DNA of 64,000 bases from Pantoea sp. alder81 (GCF_020179835.1 NZ_JAIUDA010000004.1:434001-498000); one strand, 5' to 3'. Positions 36,086 through 45,627 are shown, counted from the stretch's first letter. A program made the numbers and translations. Notes: generated from the letters alone by a model not told the origin.

Positions 36086-37432
36086 ATGACCCTGCATACC
36101 TTACCTGATGCCATGCCAGGCGCGCCCGCTGCGCCTGAGAAAACCCTGAATCCCCAAGAGATGGATCGCAGCGAACACGCGGCGGCCAAAGCATTCAGGC
36201 GAATTCTGCCGTTCATTTTCATCTGTTATGTGATCAGTTACCTGGACAGAACCAATGTTAGCTTTGCCGCGCTGGGTATGAATGCCGATCTAGGGATAAC
36301 GGCGGAGCAGTTTGGTTTTGGCGCAGGGATGTTCTTTATCGGTTATTTCCTGTTTGAGATCCCCAGTAATTTGATAATGCAAAAAACCGGGGCTCGCATC
36401 TGGATTGCCCGCATCATGATTTCGTGGGGATTGATTTCGATGGCGACGGCGTTCGTGACCGGCCCAACCAGCTTTGCCGTCGCGCGTTTTTGTCTCGGCA
36501 TGGCCGAGGCAGGCTTTACGCCAGGCATCTATCTGTTTTTCACTTACTGGTTTCCTGGTACCTGGCGTGCAAAAATCACCGCCGCATTTTTGGTGGGCAT
36601 CCCGGTGGCAAACATCATTGGCGCCCCTATATCGGGTGCAATCATGCAGATTACCAGCCATGAATATATTCGTAACTGGCAGTGGCTGCTTTTGATTGAA
36701 GGTGTGCCAGCCGTGTTACTCGGCATAGCCTGTTTGTTTTTCCTCGACGACAAACCGGCTAAGGCAAAATGGCTGACTGACGATGAAAAAAGCCTGTTGC
36801 AACGCCGACTGGATGAAGAACAGCAGCGCATCGCCGCCAAACATGGCGCCACTATGCGTCACGCAATGCGTAATCCGCTGCTGTGGCTGCTGGCATTGAT
36901 CAACTTTTGCGGGATCGTCGGTTCGATTGGAGTCGGCTTATGGATGCCACAGATCATCAAACAGATGGGCGTCAGTCACACAGCGACGGGTTTTCTCACC
37001 GCGTTGCCCTACGTTTGCGGGGCACTGAGTATGTTGTTCTGGGCACGAAGAGCAAACCATTCGCCGCATCGCATTCGTTGGATCAGTGGCGCATTAGTGA
37101 TCGCTGCCATTGCGTTATCTTGCAGCGCGGTGGTGTCAGAGCCGGTGCTAAAAATGCTGGCACTTTGCATCACTGTCAGCGGCATTCTGGCCTTTCAGGC
37201 GTCGTTCTGGGCGCTGCCATCTGGTTTTCTGACCGGCAATGCCGCAGCGGCTGGGTTAGCCGTGATTGTTTCGGTGGGCAATCTGGGCGGCTTCTTTGGC
37301 CCATCTTTGATTGGTTACGTTAAACAGATGTCAGGCGGCTTTATGTGGGCACTGTTAGCGGTATCGGTAATATTGCTCTTTGGCGCACTGGCGGTATCTC
37401 AGGTTCGCGATCCATACAAAAACGCTGCGTGA
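36086..37432 (+). CDS. MFS transporter, anion:cation symporter type (second)
   Basis: A 448-residue 12-segment ACS-family carrier related to the first one in the cluster: SYLDRTNVSFAALGMNADLG, GARIWIARIMISWGLIS and CLGMAEAGFTPGIYLFFTYWFPG. ATG at 36086 is preceded by GGAG at good spacing; other in-frame starts at 36059 and 36074 lack this. It is the last gene of the RraA-dehydrogenase-lactonase operon and ends at a strong bidirectional terminator. Two carriers of one family suggest related substrates. Confidence 0.87.
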   Translation: MTLHTLPDAMPGAPAAPEKTLNPQEMDRSEHAAAKAFRRILPFIFICYVISYLDRTNVSFAALGMNADLGITAEQFGFGAGMFFIGYFLFEIPSNLIMQKTGARIWIARIMISWGLISMATAFVTGPTSFAVARFCLGMAEAGFTPGIYLFFTYWFPGTWRAKITAAFLVGIPVANIIGAPISGAIMQITSHEYIRNWQWLLLIEGVPAVLLGIACLFFLDDKPAKAKWLTDDEKSLLQRRLDEEQQRIAAKHGATMRHAMRNPLLWLLALINFCGIVGSIGVGLWMPQIIKQMGVSHTATGFLTALPYVCGALSMLFWARRANHSPHRIRWISGALVIAAIALSCSAVVSEPVLKMLALCITVSGILAFQASFWALPSGFLTGNAAAAGLAVIVSVGNLGGFFGPSLIGYVKQMSGGFMWALLAVSVILLFGALAVSQVRDPYKNAA

Positions 37433-37442
37433 ATGACGCAAC

Positions 37443-37470
37443 ATTGCCGTGCCCATCAGGGCACGGCAAT
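37443..37470. terminator. Bidirectional terminator between sugar-acid and fimbrial operons
   Basis: ATTGCCGTGCCC and GGGCACGGCAAT form a perfect 12-base stem with an ATCA loop, between two convergent operons. The + tail is CTAACTT and the minus tail is GTTGC, so it is a stable hairpin with weak T-tracts. Confidence 0.72.
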
Positions 37471-37475
37471 CTAAC

Positions 37476-38195
37476 TTATATGCCGGTATGGCTCTGATAA
37501 CTCACCGGGTTACCGTTATCGTCAAACACCTCGTACGTGACGCTTTCACCCACCTTAACCGGTTGCGTTAAGGGGAGGGTGAACGAACCAAACGGCGCCA
37601 CCATCACATCATCCACCTTAACCTTATTGGCAATATTCAATCGCAGGCTCATAGACCACGCCGTCGGATTCTCCACCTTGAGCTGACGATCGTGCACCAC
37701 AAAACGCAGCTTCTGAACATCTTCAGGCTGGGGTGCACCCAGCGCAGCAGGTCGAACAAAAACCTTAAGCCGCAACCGCAGCGGCAACAGAATTTTTTGT
37801 TCAGCGCCGCCGGTGTGCCGGGTTAAGGCGGGAATCTGATAAATATTCAGCCAGTAAAGGCTTTCACGATCTTCGGGCAACGACTGCCGCGAAGTGAGCA
37901 CCAGACGAATCGCACGTTGCTCATCGGGAGCGAGTTTCATCATCGGCGGCATGGCAAAAATGGGCGCAGTACTCAGTTCCGGAGACTGCATCAAATCTCC
38001 GTCATCGCTCCAGATCTGCACCACGGAGGGATATTCCGCACCATTTTTTAAATTCAGCGTCTGGTTGCTTTCACCGGCATTAAAAACGATACGTGTTCTA
38101 TCCACATTCACCACGGCCAGGGCGTGAGCAGCGAATAACAGGCTGCTCATTGCCAACGCGCTACTGAAAACTGACCACAACTTGCAACTGCGCAT
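37476..38195 (-). CDS. Periplasmic fimbrial chaperone (second copy of the operon)
   Basis: A 239-residue PapD-family chaperone. The signal peptide ends near residue 27 (AHALA). VNVDRTRIVFNAGESNQTLNLKN and EDRESLYWLNIYQIP are the conserved N-domain stretches. The latter lies in the F-G region used for subunit binding, and LPLRLRLKVFVRP precedes the second domain. The start overlaps the adhesin gene by 35 bases. As a second chaperone located after the adhesin, it may be dedicated to that subunit. Confidence 0.9.
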   Translation of the reverse strand: MRSCKLWSVFSSALAMSSLLFAAHALAVVNVDRTRIVFNAGESNQTLNLKNGAEYPSVVQIWSDDGDLMQSPELSTAPIFAMPPMMKLAPDEQRAIRLVLTSRQSLPEDRESLYWLNIYQIPALTRHTGGAEQKILLPLRLRLKVFVRPAALGAPQPEDVQKLRFVVHDRQLKVENPTAWSMSLRLNIANKVKVDDVMVAPFGSFTLPLTQPVKVGESVTYEVFDDNGNPVSYQSHTGI

Positions 38196-39480
38196 TGACT
38201 GTCCCTGCTGTTACTGTTTGTCCACTTAAGGCTTCGAGCGAAGCCAAAAAATCACCGCTGTAAATATTGCTGCTGCCGGAAGAAACCAGCGAGGTGAGAT
38301 CCGTATAGGCATACCAGCCGCGTGTATTCCCGGTGCCGGTGCTGGCGAGGTTAGGCAATAAGTTAATGGCAGCACCACTGGCGTTATAAATTTTGATGCC
38401 CACACCCGAGGCCACGCCGCTGCTGCCATAATGATTATCCAGCAGCCAGGTCAGTCCGCCGCCGCTGGTGGTCAAACCCAACTGCGTCGCCTGTGACACC
38501 GCATTGGGCTGATTCACCAGCAAGCCCATCGCGACATTGGCGGCACTGCTGGTGGAGGTGCTGGTACTGGATCGCGCGCCCGATTCGCACTGCAATGAGA
38601 TGGAAAACGGCACCTGACTGCTGCCGCCTGCTTTGAGCGCGTTCACGCTGATGGTTGGCAGCAGCACCACAGAAGGGTAGTTCTGGACTTCACAGAGCGC
38701 GCCTCGCACATAGGTCACGTTACGATACGTACTCCAGGCGGCGGGCCAGTTACCGTAAAACCCGTACCAATAGCTGGCGCTGTCTTGTCCCACTGCCAGA
38801 CTGTTGGTATCCAGACCTGGGCCTTTGAAAGCAATGTAGCCGCGCGGCTGCGTCCAGAGATCGCTGTAACGGTTATCGCCATTGGCGTAATAGCTGGTTG
38901 AACTGATTTTGAACATCTCGTACAGCACGTTGCTAAACGCGCTGGCCGGAATATAAATGTAGGTGCCGTCGGAGTACCAACTGTCAGCGGTAAACTGGCG
39001 TGACTTCCAGTAGCGGCTGTAATACTCGCCGGTGGTTAGATTGGTCATGCGCACTGCCACGTTTTTCGCCACATCGTAATAAGCGCCGCTAACCTCACTG
39101 CTGGCATACATGCCAGCATAAGCACTGTCACCGTTGGTGGCGTACATCTCATACAAACTGCCTGCATCCGCCACCGCACAGCGGTAGAGGATTTGATTCG
39201 GGCTGTAAGCGGTGTTGCTGGCGGCGCTGAGAAACGAACCTACCGAGCTCGCCAGCAACGATCCTGCAGGCTGAAAGGATGTCCCGCTATTAATGCTGAT
39301 CACCGAAGGCAAGCCCAGATTGCCGGAGCAGGTATCACAGGCACCCGCCCAGGATGATGCGGTATAGCCTGCTGCCAGTGCGGCAGCAGAGAGTGATGAG
39401 GTGCTGGTGACTTTGATGCAGTTTGCCCATAACGTCAGCGGCAGCATCAGCAGCACAACTAGGAGATATTTAATTTTCAC
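38161..39480 (-). CDS. Putative fimbrial tip adhesin
   Basis: A 439-residue secreted protein with a signal peptide ending near residue 19 (LWA). The N-terminal part (20-270) is Ser/Tyr/Gly-rich, with Cys residues in NCIKV and ACDTCSGN, and is the candidate receptor-binding domain. The C-terminal part (about 280-439) resembles a pilin domain, with VVLLPTISVNALKAGGSSQVPFSI and the terminal beta-strand QLQVVVSF for assembly. It starts three bases after the usher stop and overlaps the second chaperone gene. It sits in the tip-subunit place of the operon. Ligand unknown. Confidence 0.75.
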   Translation of the reverse strand: MKIKYLLVVLLMLPLTLWANCIKVTSTSSLSAAALAAGYTASSWAGACDTCSGNLGLPSVISINSGTSFQPAGSLLASSVGSFLSAASNTAYSPNQILYRCAVADAGSLYEMYATNGDSAYAGMYASSEVSGAYYDVAKNVAVRMTNLTTGEYYSRYWKSRQFTADSWYSDGTYIYIPASAFSNVLYEMFKISSTSYYANGDNRYSDLWTQPRGYIAFKGPGLDTNSLAVGQDSASYWYGFYGNWPAAWSTYRNVTYVRGALCEVQNYPSVVLLPTISVNALKAGGSSQVPFSISLQCESGARSSTSTSTSSAANVAMGLLVNQPNAVSQATQLGLTTSGGGLTWLLDNHYGSSGVASGVGIKIYNASGAAINLLPNLASTGTGNTRGWYAYTDLTSLVSSGSSNIYSGDFLASLEALSGQTVTAGTVNAQLQVVVSFQ

Positions 39481-39483
39481 GAG

Positions 39484-42048
39484 TTATAGCGTCCTGCAAA
39501 TACCATTGAGGAGGATAAGCGCCTGTTGCGACTTTCCGGTGATTTGATAAGTGACGGCACAGCGTTGGGCATGACCATCCCAACTGATTTGCAGAGTGCC
39601 GGAGTCATGGGGAACGCGCGCATACAGTTGGCTTCCCTGACCCACAATGCCGATCACCGTGTTGGAGGCATCGCGCACTTCAGCGCCCATCGGCGGTGCC
39701 AGACCTGCGGTGGTATCTAGTGAAATCAACACGGCAGTGCCGCGTAAGGTGGCAAAGCTTATCTGACTCACGGCACCAGCATAGGGAACCACACGCTGAC
39801 TTCCGCCGTTTAATTCGGCATCAGCGCGCATGTGTAGCGTATCAAGGCTGACGGTGTTTTCACGATAAGGGGTGAGCGAAGGCAGCAGTGCATAACCATT
39901 GCCGTCAATCACTGCGCCTTGTCCGTTTTGCACCGCCGCACCTTGCGCGCCCTCAGCATGGATCAACGCGAACGTATCGCTGGTGTAAGGACCTGCGGTG
40001 AGACCACCTCGATGCAGCAGTAACGTTCCCGAAGTGCCTAAACCGACTTGTCGATAGTGATCCCCCTGGCCGTAGTTGGCGCGGATGGCGCCGAAACGGG
40101 TGTTTTGCTGCAGGTTGCCACCAAAAGAGTTAGCTTCTCCGCTGATGCCATTGCGGTAGTGTTCGGTTCCGCCATAAAGCGAATAAGAGAAATCACGCTG
40201 TTCACCGGCTGACCCCGTCAGTGAAACCATCGAAGACTGACTCTGCTTCGACTGGTTATAGTTGTAGGCCACAGACGAAAGACCCGCGCCCCAGTTAAGC
40301 GGCACAGAAATATTGAATGACAGGGTATTTTCGCTGTATCGCTGTTGGCGGCTGCTGTCGACATTATCGTTGACGCTCACGTTGCCTTGCTGGGTATTCC
40401 ACCAGGTGCGTTGACGCGCCACGTTGATACCGTAACTAATATTGCGCCAGCTGTTGGTATAGCCGAGCTGCAGTTGGGTGATGCGCGACTGATTATTGTA
40501 ATAGTCGGCGGTGCTGGCGCTTAAACTCACCAGACCATATTCATCCAGTGATTGGCTGAGGGTGGCCGATAAGCGATTACGTTGATTAAGCGAATCAGAG
40601 TAGTAACTAATGCCCGCTTGCTGCTGACGCCGTACTCCAAATACATCCTGCAGGTCGCGAAAACCACGGGTGGAATAACGATAGGCGGCCAGCACCAGAT
40701 TGGTGCCGGTCTGAAAGGTTTTGCTGTAACTCAACTCCGCACGCCAGCCGGAGGTGCGCTGATCATTTTCAGCCTTAGCCTGCGAAAACGTGGTGTTCAG
40801 ACCCACCGCACCGATTCCGGAAGCCCAGACGCCGCCCAGTAGCCAGGCCTGGTAATTTTCTGCCAGCCGTGAGCCGACGGTTGCCGTCAAGCTGTTGCTT
40901 ACGCCGCGCTGCATCACGCCCTCAAAAAAAGCGTTATTCACGGCGTAATATTGGCGCACACGGCCCAGCGCCAGCGAGTAATGCCAGTTGCCCGGACGCA
41001 CCGAATCAGGAACCGAGGAGTAGGGTACCGTAAAGGTAGCAATTTTACCGTTGGCTTCAATCACCTCGACGTCAAAATCCCCCTGGCTGCGGGTATTGTT
41101 CAGATCATCAATGATAAAGGGGCCAGGCGGCACCACGGTTTCATAGATCACCTTATTCAACTGTTTCACCACGACACGGGCGTTAGAGGAGGCGATACCA
41201 CGAATTTCCGGGGCGTAACCGCGTCTGCCTTGCGGCCACATACGTTCGTCAGTGGCGAGTTTAATGCCATTAAACGGCAGGCTGCCAAACAGCGAACTGT
41301 CCGTGTAGCTATCGCCAAGGGAAAGCTGGCTATTGATCGACGTCAATGGGCGTTGCACCCAGGTTCTTACCTTGTTGTAGCGATAGCTGCTGCCACCCAC
41401 ACTGCTGCTGAGATAGCGTAGATTGCCCTGATGACGTAACTGCCAGTTGGCGACGTTGGTGCCTGCGGTGATCCCACTCCACAAATATTGATAGCGGTAG
41501 GCGGCCGCGCTGTTTTCCGTCCAGGTGTAGTTGGTGTTGTGCCGCAGAAATAACGCGGTCATCCCGTCATCCCACTGTTCGGGCGGAATATAACCGCGCG
41601 GCGTGCGGTTAAGCGCTGACATGGGCAGCGTGATATTCAGGCGTAACGCGGCGGCATCAAAATTCCAGTTCCCATGTGGCGTCCAGTCAGCAAGCGGGGC
41701 GCACTCGCGATCTTTTGGCTGCGTTGGAACATTTTTTAATTGCAGCATTTTAACCAGCGAAAAGGGTAAGCATGGCTCGACCTCTTTTCCTTGTGCCGGG
41801 GGCAAAAATTCCAGCTTCACGCTGGATGACACCAGTGCATTATTGACATAAACATCGACCAGATAATGACCCGCCGGCAAGTCGCTTTGGTTAAATTGCG
41901 CAATGTTCTGACCGAAGGCGGATCCTTTAAATAGCGAGGGATCGAAATAATATTCTTCGCTATACACGGGTGTTGAGAAATAGAATGAAACGGTCAAAAA
42001 GAATAAGGGGAGTTTCAATTCACTGGGAGTTGATGGGGTAACTTTCAC
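39484..42048 (-). CDS. Outer-membrane fimbrial usher
   Basis: An 854-residue FimD/PapC-family usher with an N-terminal signal peptide (to about residue 30). YYFDPSLFKGS begins the periplasmic N-domain. The central 24-strand barrel includes LRHNTNYTWTENSAAAYRYQYL and a typical plug. The C-terminal domains end with CAVTYQITGKSQQALILLNGICRTL, containing the paired Cys. It overlaps the first chaperone gene by 29 bases. It assembles and secretes the fimbrial subunits of this operon. Confidence 0.94.
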   Translation of the reverse strand: MKVTPSTPSELKLPLFFLTVSFYFSTPVYSEEYYFDPSLFKGSAFGQNIAQFNQSDLPAGHYLVDVYVNNALVSSSVKLEFLPPAQGKEVEPCLPFSLVKMLQLKNVPTQPKDRECAPLADWTPHGNWNFDAAALRLNITLPMSALNRTPRGYIPPEQWDDGMTALFLRHNTNYTWTENSAAAYRYQYLWSGITAGTNVANWQLRHQGNLRYLSSSVGGSSYRYNKVRTWVQRPLTSINSQLSLGDSYTDSSLFGSLPFNGIKLATDERMWPQGRRGYAPEIRGIASSNARVVVKQLNKVIYETVVPPGPFIIDDLNNTRSQGDFDVEVIEANGKIATFTVPYSSVPDSVRPGNWHYSLALGRVRQYYAVNNAFFEGVMQRGVSNSLTATVGSRLAENYQAWLLGGVWASGIGAVGLNTTFSQAKAENDQRTSGWRAELSYSKTFQTGTNLVLAAYRYSTRGFRDLQDVFGVRRQQQAGISYYSDSLNQRNRLSATLSQSLDEYGLVSLSASTADYYNNQSRITQLQLGYTNSWRNISYGINVARQRTWWNTQQGNVSVNDNVDSSRQQRYSENTLSFNISVPLNWGAGLSSVAYNYNQSKQSQSSMVSLTGSAGEQRDFSYSLYGGTEHYRNGISGEANSFGGNLQQNTRFGAIRANYGQGDHYRQVGLGTSGTLLLHRGGLTAGPYTSDTFALIHAEGAQGAAVQNGQGAVIDGNGYALLPSLTPYRENTVSLDTLHMRADAELNGGSQRVVPYAGAVSQISFATLRGTAVLISLDTTAGLAPPMGAEVRDASNTVIGIVGQGSQLYARVPHDSGTLQISWDGHAQRCAVTYQITGKSQQALILLNGICRTL

Positions 42049-42757
42049 TTATTCTGGCTCCCTGATCGTTAATGGCGTCGAGATTGACGCTGCCTACACC
42101 CTGTAAGCGTTGTTTTGTATGGCTGAACCAGCAGGTGTGCGTTGAAAAGGGGGCTACCATTACGGGTTCACACACATAATTCTTTCCCATCATGCGCATC
42201 GATATGGCGACGAATGAAGCATGCCAGGGTTGTTTATTATCGATCTGTAATCCGCCGCCTTTATGGGGATCGAACAGCGTGCGGACTTTAATATTCGATA
42301 AAATATTGCCCGGTTTACCTATCGCGGCAGGACGGTAAAACAATTTCACCCGGTTGCGTAGCATCACCGTCATGGCATTTTTGTCTGTGGCGGCCTGTGA
42401 TGTGGGTGGAATTTGCAGCATGTTAAACCAGTAAACGGACTCTCGATCCTGAGGCAATTTGTCTGTTTGGCTGACCACAATGCGCGCGACCTGTCCGGAT
42501 TTCGGCTGAATACGAAATACTGGTGGCGTAGTAATAAATGGCACGTGATTAATCTGCTGTGGTTTGGCATCCATATCGCCATCATCAAACCAGGTCTGGA
42601 TAACATAGGGGATGCTATCGTCATTTTTAAATTGAATATTGATGGAGCTGGCGGGGGCCGGATAGATAATCCGACTCCCCAACAGCGTGACGCTTGCTGC
42701 CGCCGTCGCTGACATCGCGCAAAGCAATAAAGCACCAAGGGTATTGCGTAAATACAT
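42020..42757 (-). CDS. Periplasmic fimbrial chaperone (first copy of the operon)
   Basis: A 245-residue PapD-like chaperone. A signal peptide ends near residue 21. VTLLGSRIIYPAPASSINIQFKN starts the first Ig domain, and PQDRESVYWFNMLQIPP is the conserved subunit-binding stretch, followed by RNRVKLFYRPAAIG. It lies between the pilin and usher genes, the normal position. The product probably delivers the major pilin. The 3' end overlaps the usher start by 29 bases. Confidence 0.92.
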   Translation of the reverse strand: MYLRNTLGALLLCAMSATAAASVTLLGSRIIYPAPASSINIQFKNDDSIPYVIQTWFDDGDMDAKPQQINHVPFITTPPVFRIQPKSGQVARIVVSQTDKLPQDRESVYWFNMLQIPPTSQAATDKNAMTVMLRNRVKLFYRPAAIGKPGNILSNIKVRTLFDPHKGGGLQIDNKQPWHASFVAISMRMMGKNYVCEPVMVAPFSTHTCWFSHTKQRLQGVGSVNLDAINDQGARISESYPINSQ

Positions 42758-42817
42758 ACAGATTGTCTCGTGAAATTCAAAGCACGCCCGGATAGCCGGA
42801 CGTACCTTGATTATTTA

Positions 42818-43360
42818 TTACTGGTAAGTCACCGCATATTGTAATGAAGCAGCCACGGTCCCGGCGGCCGCTACCCCATTGGCATAATATTGTGCGTTAT
42901 AGGTCGCTGAGGATTCAGTTTCATCCGCGGCAAGGGTCAGGTCGCCATCACCGGTATAACCGCCCGTCAGGTTAATCACCGCGTCTTTACTGTCCACCAG
43001 CTGAACTTCAACGTTTTGCGCCGTGCCGGTATTCGCCAGGTTCCCATTGGCCGTCACGTTATTGCCGACGAACACCGTTGAAATCTTCGTCGCTGAAGCC
43101 GAGTTACCGGTACACCCGGTCAGACCTACAGTGAAGGCAGTTTGCCCGGCGACATCACCGCTGGCAGCCAGATCGGATTTGCTCACGGTTGGCATCAGTA
43201 CCACCGGTGAGGCAGCATTGCCATTCACCGAGATGGAACAGGTTTCATCAGCCACTTCACCCTGGAAGTTAATGGTGTTATCGGAGGCTGCAACCGCAGA
43301 GGCTGAGAACAGGGCACCGGTGATAACCAGTGAAAGCAGTGTTTTATGTGTTTGCGTCAT
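42818..43360 (-). CDS. Major fimbrial subunit (type 1 fimbrial family)
   Basis: A 180-residue pilin. The signal peptide ends near residue 24 (SAVAA). The mature chain begins with donor-strand residues NTINFQGEVADETCSISVNG. The paired Cys in DETCSI and GLTGCTG form the disulfide typical of FimA-like pilins. The C-terminus, ASLQYAVTYQ, is the usual penultimate-Tyr motif recognised by the chaperone. AAGGAT precedes the ATG. First structural gene, 19 bases after the regulator stop. Confidence 0.94.
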   Translation of the reverse strand: MTQTHKTLLSLVITGALFSASAVAASDNTINFQGEVADETCSISVNGNAASPVVLMPTVSKSDLAASGDVAGQTAFTVGLTGCTGNSASATKISTVFVGNNVTANGNLANTGTAQNVEVQLVDSKDAVINLTGGYTGDGDLTLAADETESSATYNAQYYANGVAAAGTVAASLQYAVTYQ

Positions 43361-43379
43361 TTCGTGTAATCCTTTTTAC

Positions 43380-44078
43380 TTAGTGACCCGAGATCAGCTG
43401 ATTAAGGCTGGTACCGGTCTTTCGTCGAATTGAATCTTTGATGTTGTAAATCTTTTTCATCTCATGGTTCATTGCTATCGAAATGGCAGAGAGTGAATTA
43501 CCTTTTAAGGCTAAATCCAGAAAGGTCACTTCTTCATTTGACAGTGCATTAACTCTCCTTGTTGCTCCTCCTTTTAAACCATAATAGGTACTGTTAATCA
43601 CTTTCTTGATATCTTCTAACCGGTCTTCACAATAAATAACGGAGTGGATTCCCTCTCTCTTTATCCAGTGTGCAGCCAGAGCGGCCAGCGCGCGATCGGA
43701 GACCAGCACAATCGTTAGCCCGGTGGATTTCAGATAATCAACCCAGTGCTTGTTGGTGAGATAACGTAAGTTTTCTCGTGAAAAATCAACGAATATACAT
43801 CCCCGGCAAAACACACTTTCATAGCGACCCGCCACTAATGACAGCACGCCTTTAATCAGGAAATGATTGTTCCCCGGCCAAATCGCAATTTTTTGTATCG
43901 GGCAGCGATTAAGAATATCGTTGTTTCGGTTCGTCAGCTGGCAGCCATATTTACAACTGGCACAGCGTAATTCCTCTCGTGTTGTATTTTTCATAACAAA
44001 CTCATCCGCTCCTGTAAGAGCTGCGGATATCCTGGCAGGATAATTGTTCTTATTCAACGAGTTAAGAAAATCAGTCAT
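43380..44078 (-). CDS. LuxR-type HTH regulator with an N-terminal cysteine cluster
   Basis: A 232-residue probable transcription regulator of the fimbrial operon. The C-terminal 55 residues (about 178-232) form a LuxR-type helix-turn-helix: LSNEEVTFLDLALKGNSL, then MKKIYNIKDSIRRKTGT. The N-terminal domain has Cys39, Cys42, Cys46 and Cys59 and a further CRGC pair at 91-94, suggesting a metal or iron-sulfur site, which is unusual for this class. The middle (about 105-165) is receiver-like. It is 19 bases upstream of the pilin gene on the same strand. AGGATAGGAA precedes its ATG. I do not recognise the family. Confidence 0.72.
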   Translation of the reverse strand: MTDFLNSLNKNNYPARISAALTGADEFVMKNTTREELRCASCKYGCQLTNRNNDILNRCPIQKIAIWPGNNHFLIKGVLSLVAGRYESVFCRGCIFVDFSRENLRYLTNKHWVDYLKSTGLTIVLVSDRALAALAAHWIKREGIHSVIYCEDRLEDIKKVINSTYYGLKGGATRRVNALSNEEVTFLDLALKGNSLSAISIAMNHEMKKIYNIKDSIRRKTGTSLNQLISGH

Positions 44079-44727
44079 TTCCTATCCTCAGAAAAGTCTT
44101 AGGTTGCACTGGATAGTGTTTTTAAAAATGTCATTGTCTTTTCTCAACTTGGCATGCAAGTCATCGCTTCATACCTCTATAGAGTTAAGAAATTTCTAGA
44201 TCAACCAGGATTAATGATGAAAATCAGCCGCCAGGATCAAAAAATAGATAGCATTAATTGCTAAATAATTTAATGTTCGTCAGCGTTTAGTCTGATTATC
44301 TCGGGTGTAATAATTGATTTTTCAGCGTGCTAATTTGAATTTAATGTAATGAAAACTGCCTCTAATCTGTGGGGTAAAGTGCAACGAAGTAATTTATTAA
44401 CGAAGTTCACCTTGCGGAGGGGGGGTATTTATCCCTGTTAAGATTATTCTTACACCTAATGCGGGGCGGATTTGATCTTAAAATGTCCCCTCAGATAAAT
44501 CCTTTTACATGTCATTAGCAATCTTGTACCAAATTTGGTTAGTTTAATTAATCAAAGCGAGTATGGATTTGACCCATTCACAATGATTTAACTACGGATT
44601 ATTTTTTCGGGATAAATCGATTGTTAATGGCGGATGTTTGTTTAATTCATCAGTGTTTGCATCAGCGCTTGAACCGACGGTGCAGGAAACAGGGTTCGGT
44701 TGAGGTTAGGTTGTGATTAAACCGGCT
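44079..44727. other. 649-base AT-rich region upstream of the fimbrial operon
   Basis: No credible gene on either strand. It must contain the fimbrial operon promoter, and the downstream end of the LysR gene borders it. A perfect palindrome ACCAAATTTGGT is at 44528-44539. The high A+T suggests H-NS silencing, as for many fimbrial operons. No invertible-element repeats were seen. Confidence 0.5.
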
Positions 44728-45627
44728 TTACAAGTCGGGCCAGCGACATTCGTCACTCATGGTTTGCGCCAAAGCGGCAGCAGCGTGCGAGAGTTGATGC
44801 TGCTTCAATCGCAAAATGCCCACACGCCGCTCAATCTGTGGCGCGACCAGCGGCACACAGACCGCGCCCAACTCACGCATCTGCTGAATACAAAGCGCAG
44901 GCACCGCGCTGGCCCCCAAACCACTGGCAACCATTTTGCCCACGGTGACCAATTGGTGACTCTCGTAAGCGACGTCAAGTCTTCTGCCTGCCTGTGCCAG
45001 TGACTGCTCAAGCAACAGACGCACCGCTGAAGGGCGTTGCAAGGTAATGAAATCCAGATGCAGTAATTCACGCCAGCTCAACTGTGACTTTTTTGCTAGC
45101 GGGCTATCGGCGGGCACCACGGCAACGAAGCGGTCGCTGCCGAGCGGTGTGAAGTGCAGCGCATCAGCCAGTTCGGGTTCGAAGGCCACACCCATCTCCA
45201 CGCGTCCCTCCTGCACCATCTCCAGCACCGTTTCATTGATCACGTCATGCACCGCGATATTGACGCCAGGATAGCGCTGGCGAAAGACCCTGAGAACCGC
45301 AGGCAGCAGGTTGCCAGCAAAAGAGGGCATGGCGGCAATCGACACTTTCCCCAGTTGCAGCGTAAAACGCAGATGCATCGCCTCTTCGGCATTTTCCCAA
45401 TCCGCCAGCAGCCGTCGCGCCAGCGGAAAAAAGATCTCACCTTCCGGCGTCAGTGATACGTGGCGGGTGGTGCGCATAAACAACGGCCCGCCTAACGCTT
45501 CTTCTAATCCGCTGATTGCCAGGCTCAATGCCGGTTGCGAAATCGCCAGGCGTTCGCTGGCCTGGGCAAAACTCAAAGTGTGAGCGACCGCTAAGAACGC
45601 GCGTAACTGCTTGATAGTCATTTTCAT
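44728..45627 (-). CDS. LysR-family transcriptional regulator
   Basis: A 299-residue LysR-type regulator. The helix-turn-helix is at about 3-62 ([42 protein letters not shown]). The effector domain (about 90-295) follows the usual pattern, and [10 protein letters not shown] is its second lobe. ATG at 45627 is chosen; a TTG at 45657 extends the frame but lacks a ribosome site. It is divergent from the 3-hydroxybutyrate operon, separated by 146 bases, and is its probable activator. Confidence 0.9.
   Translation of the reverse strand: MKMTIKQLRAFLAVAHTLSFAQASERLAISQPALSLAISGLEEALGGPLFMRTTRHVSLTPEGEIFFPLARRLLADWENAEEAMHLRFTLQLGKVSIAAMPSFAGNLLPAVLRVFRQRYPGVNIAVHDVINETVLEMVQEGRVEMGVAFEPELADALHFTPLGSDRFVAVVPADSPLAKKSQLSWRELLHLDFITLQRPSAVRLLLEQSLAQAGRRLDVAYESHQLVTVGKMVASGLGASAVPALCIQQMRELGAVCVPLVAPQIERRVGILRLKQHQLSHAAAALAQTMSDECRWPDL

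Noticed and set aside
37476..44078. Identification of the fimbrial operon as ecp (common pilus)
   Set aside because: The order is similar, but the pilin is of the classical FimA type with paired Cys, unlike EcpA.
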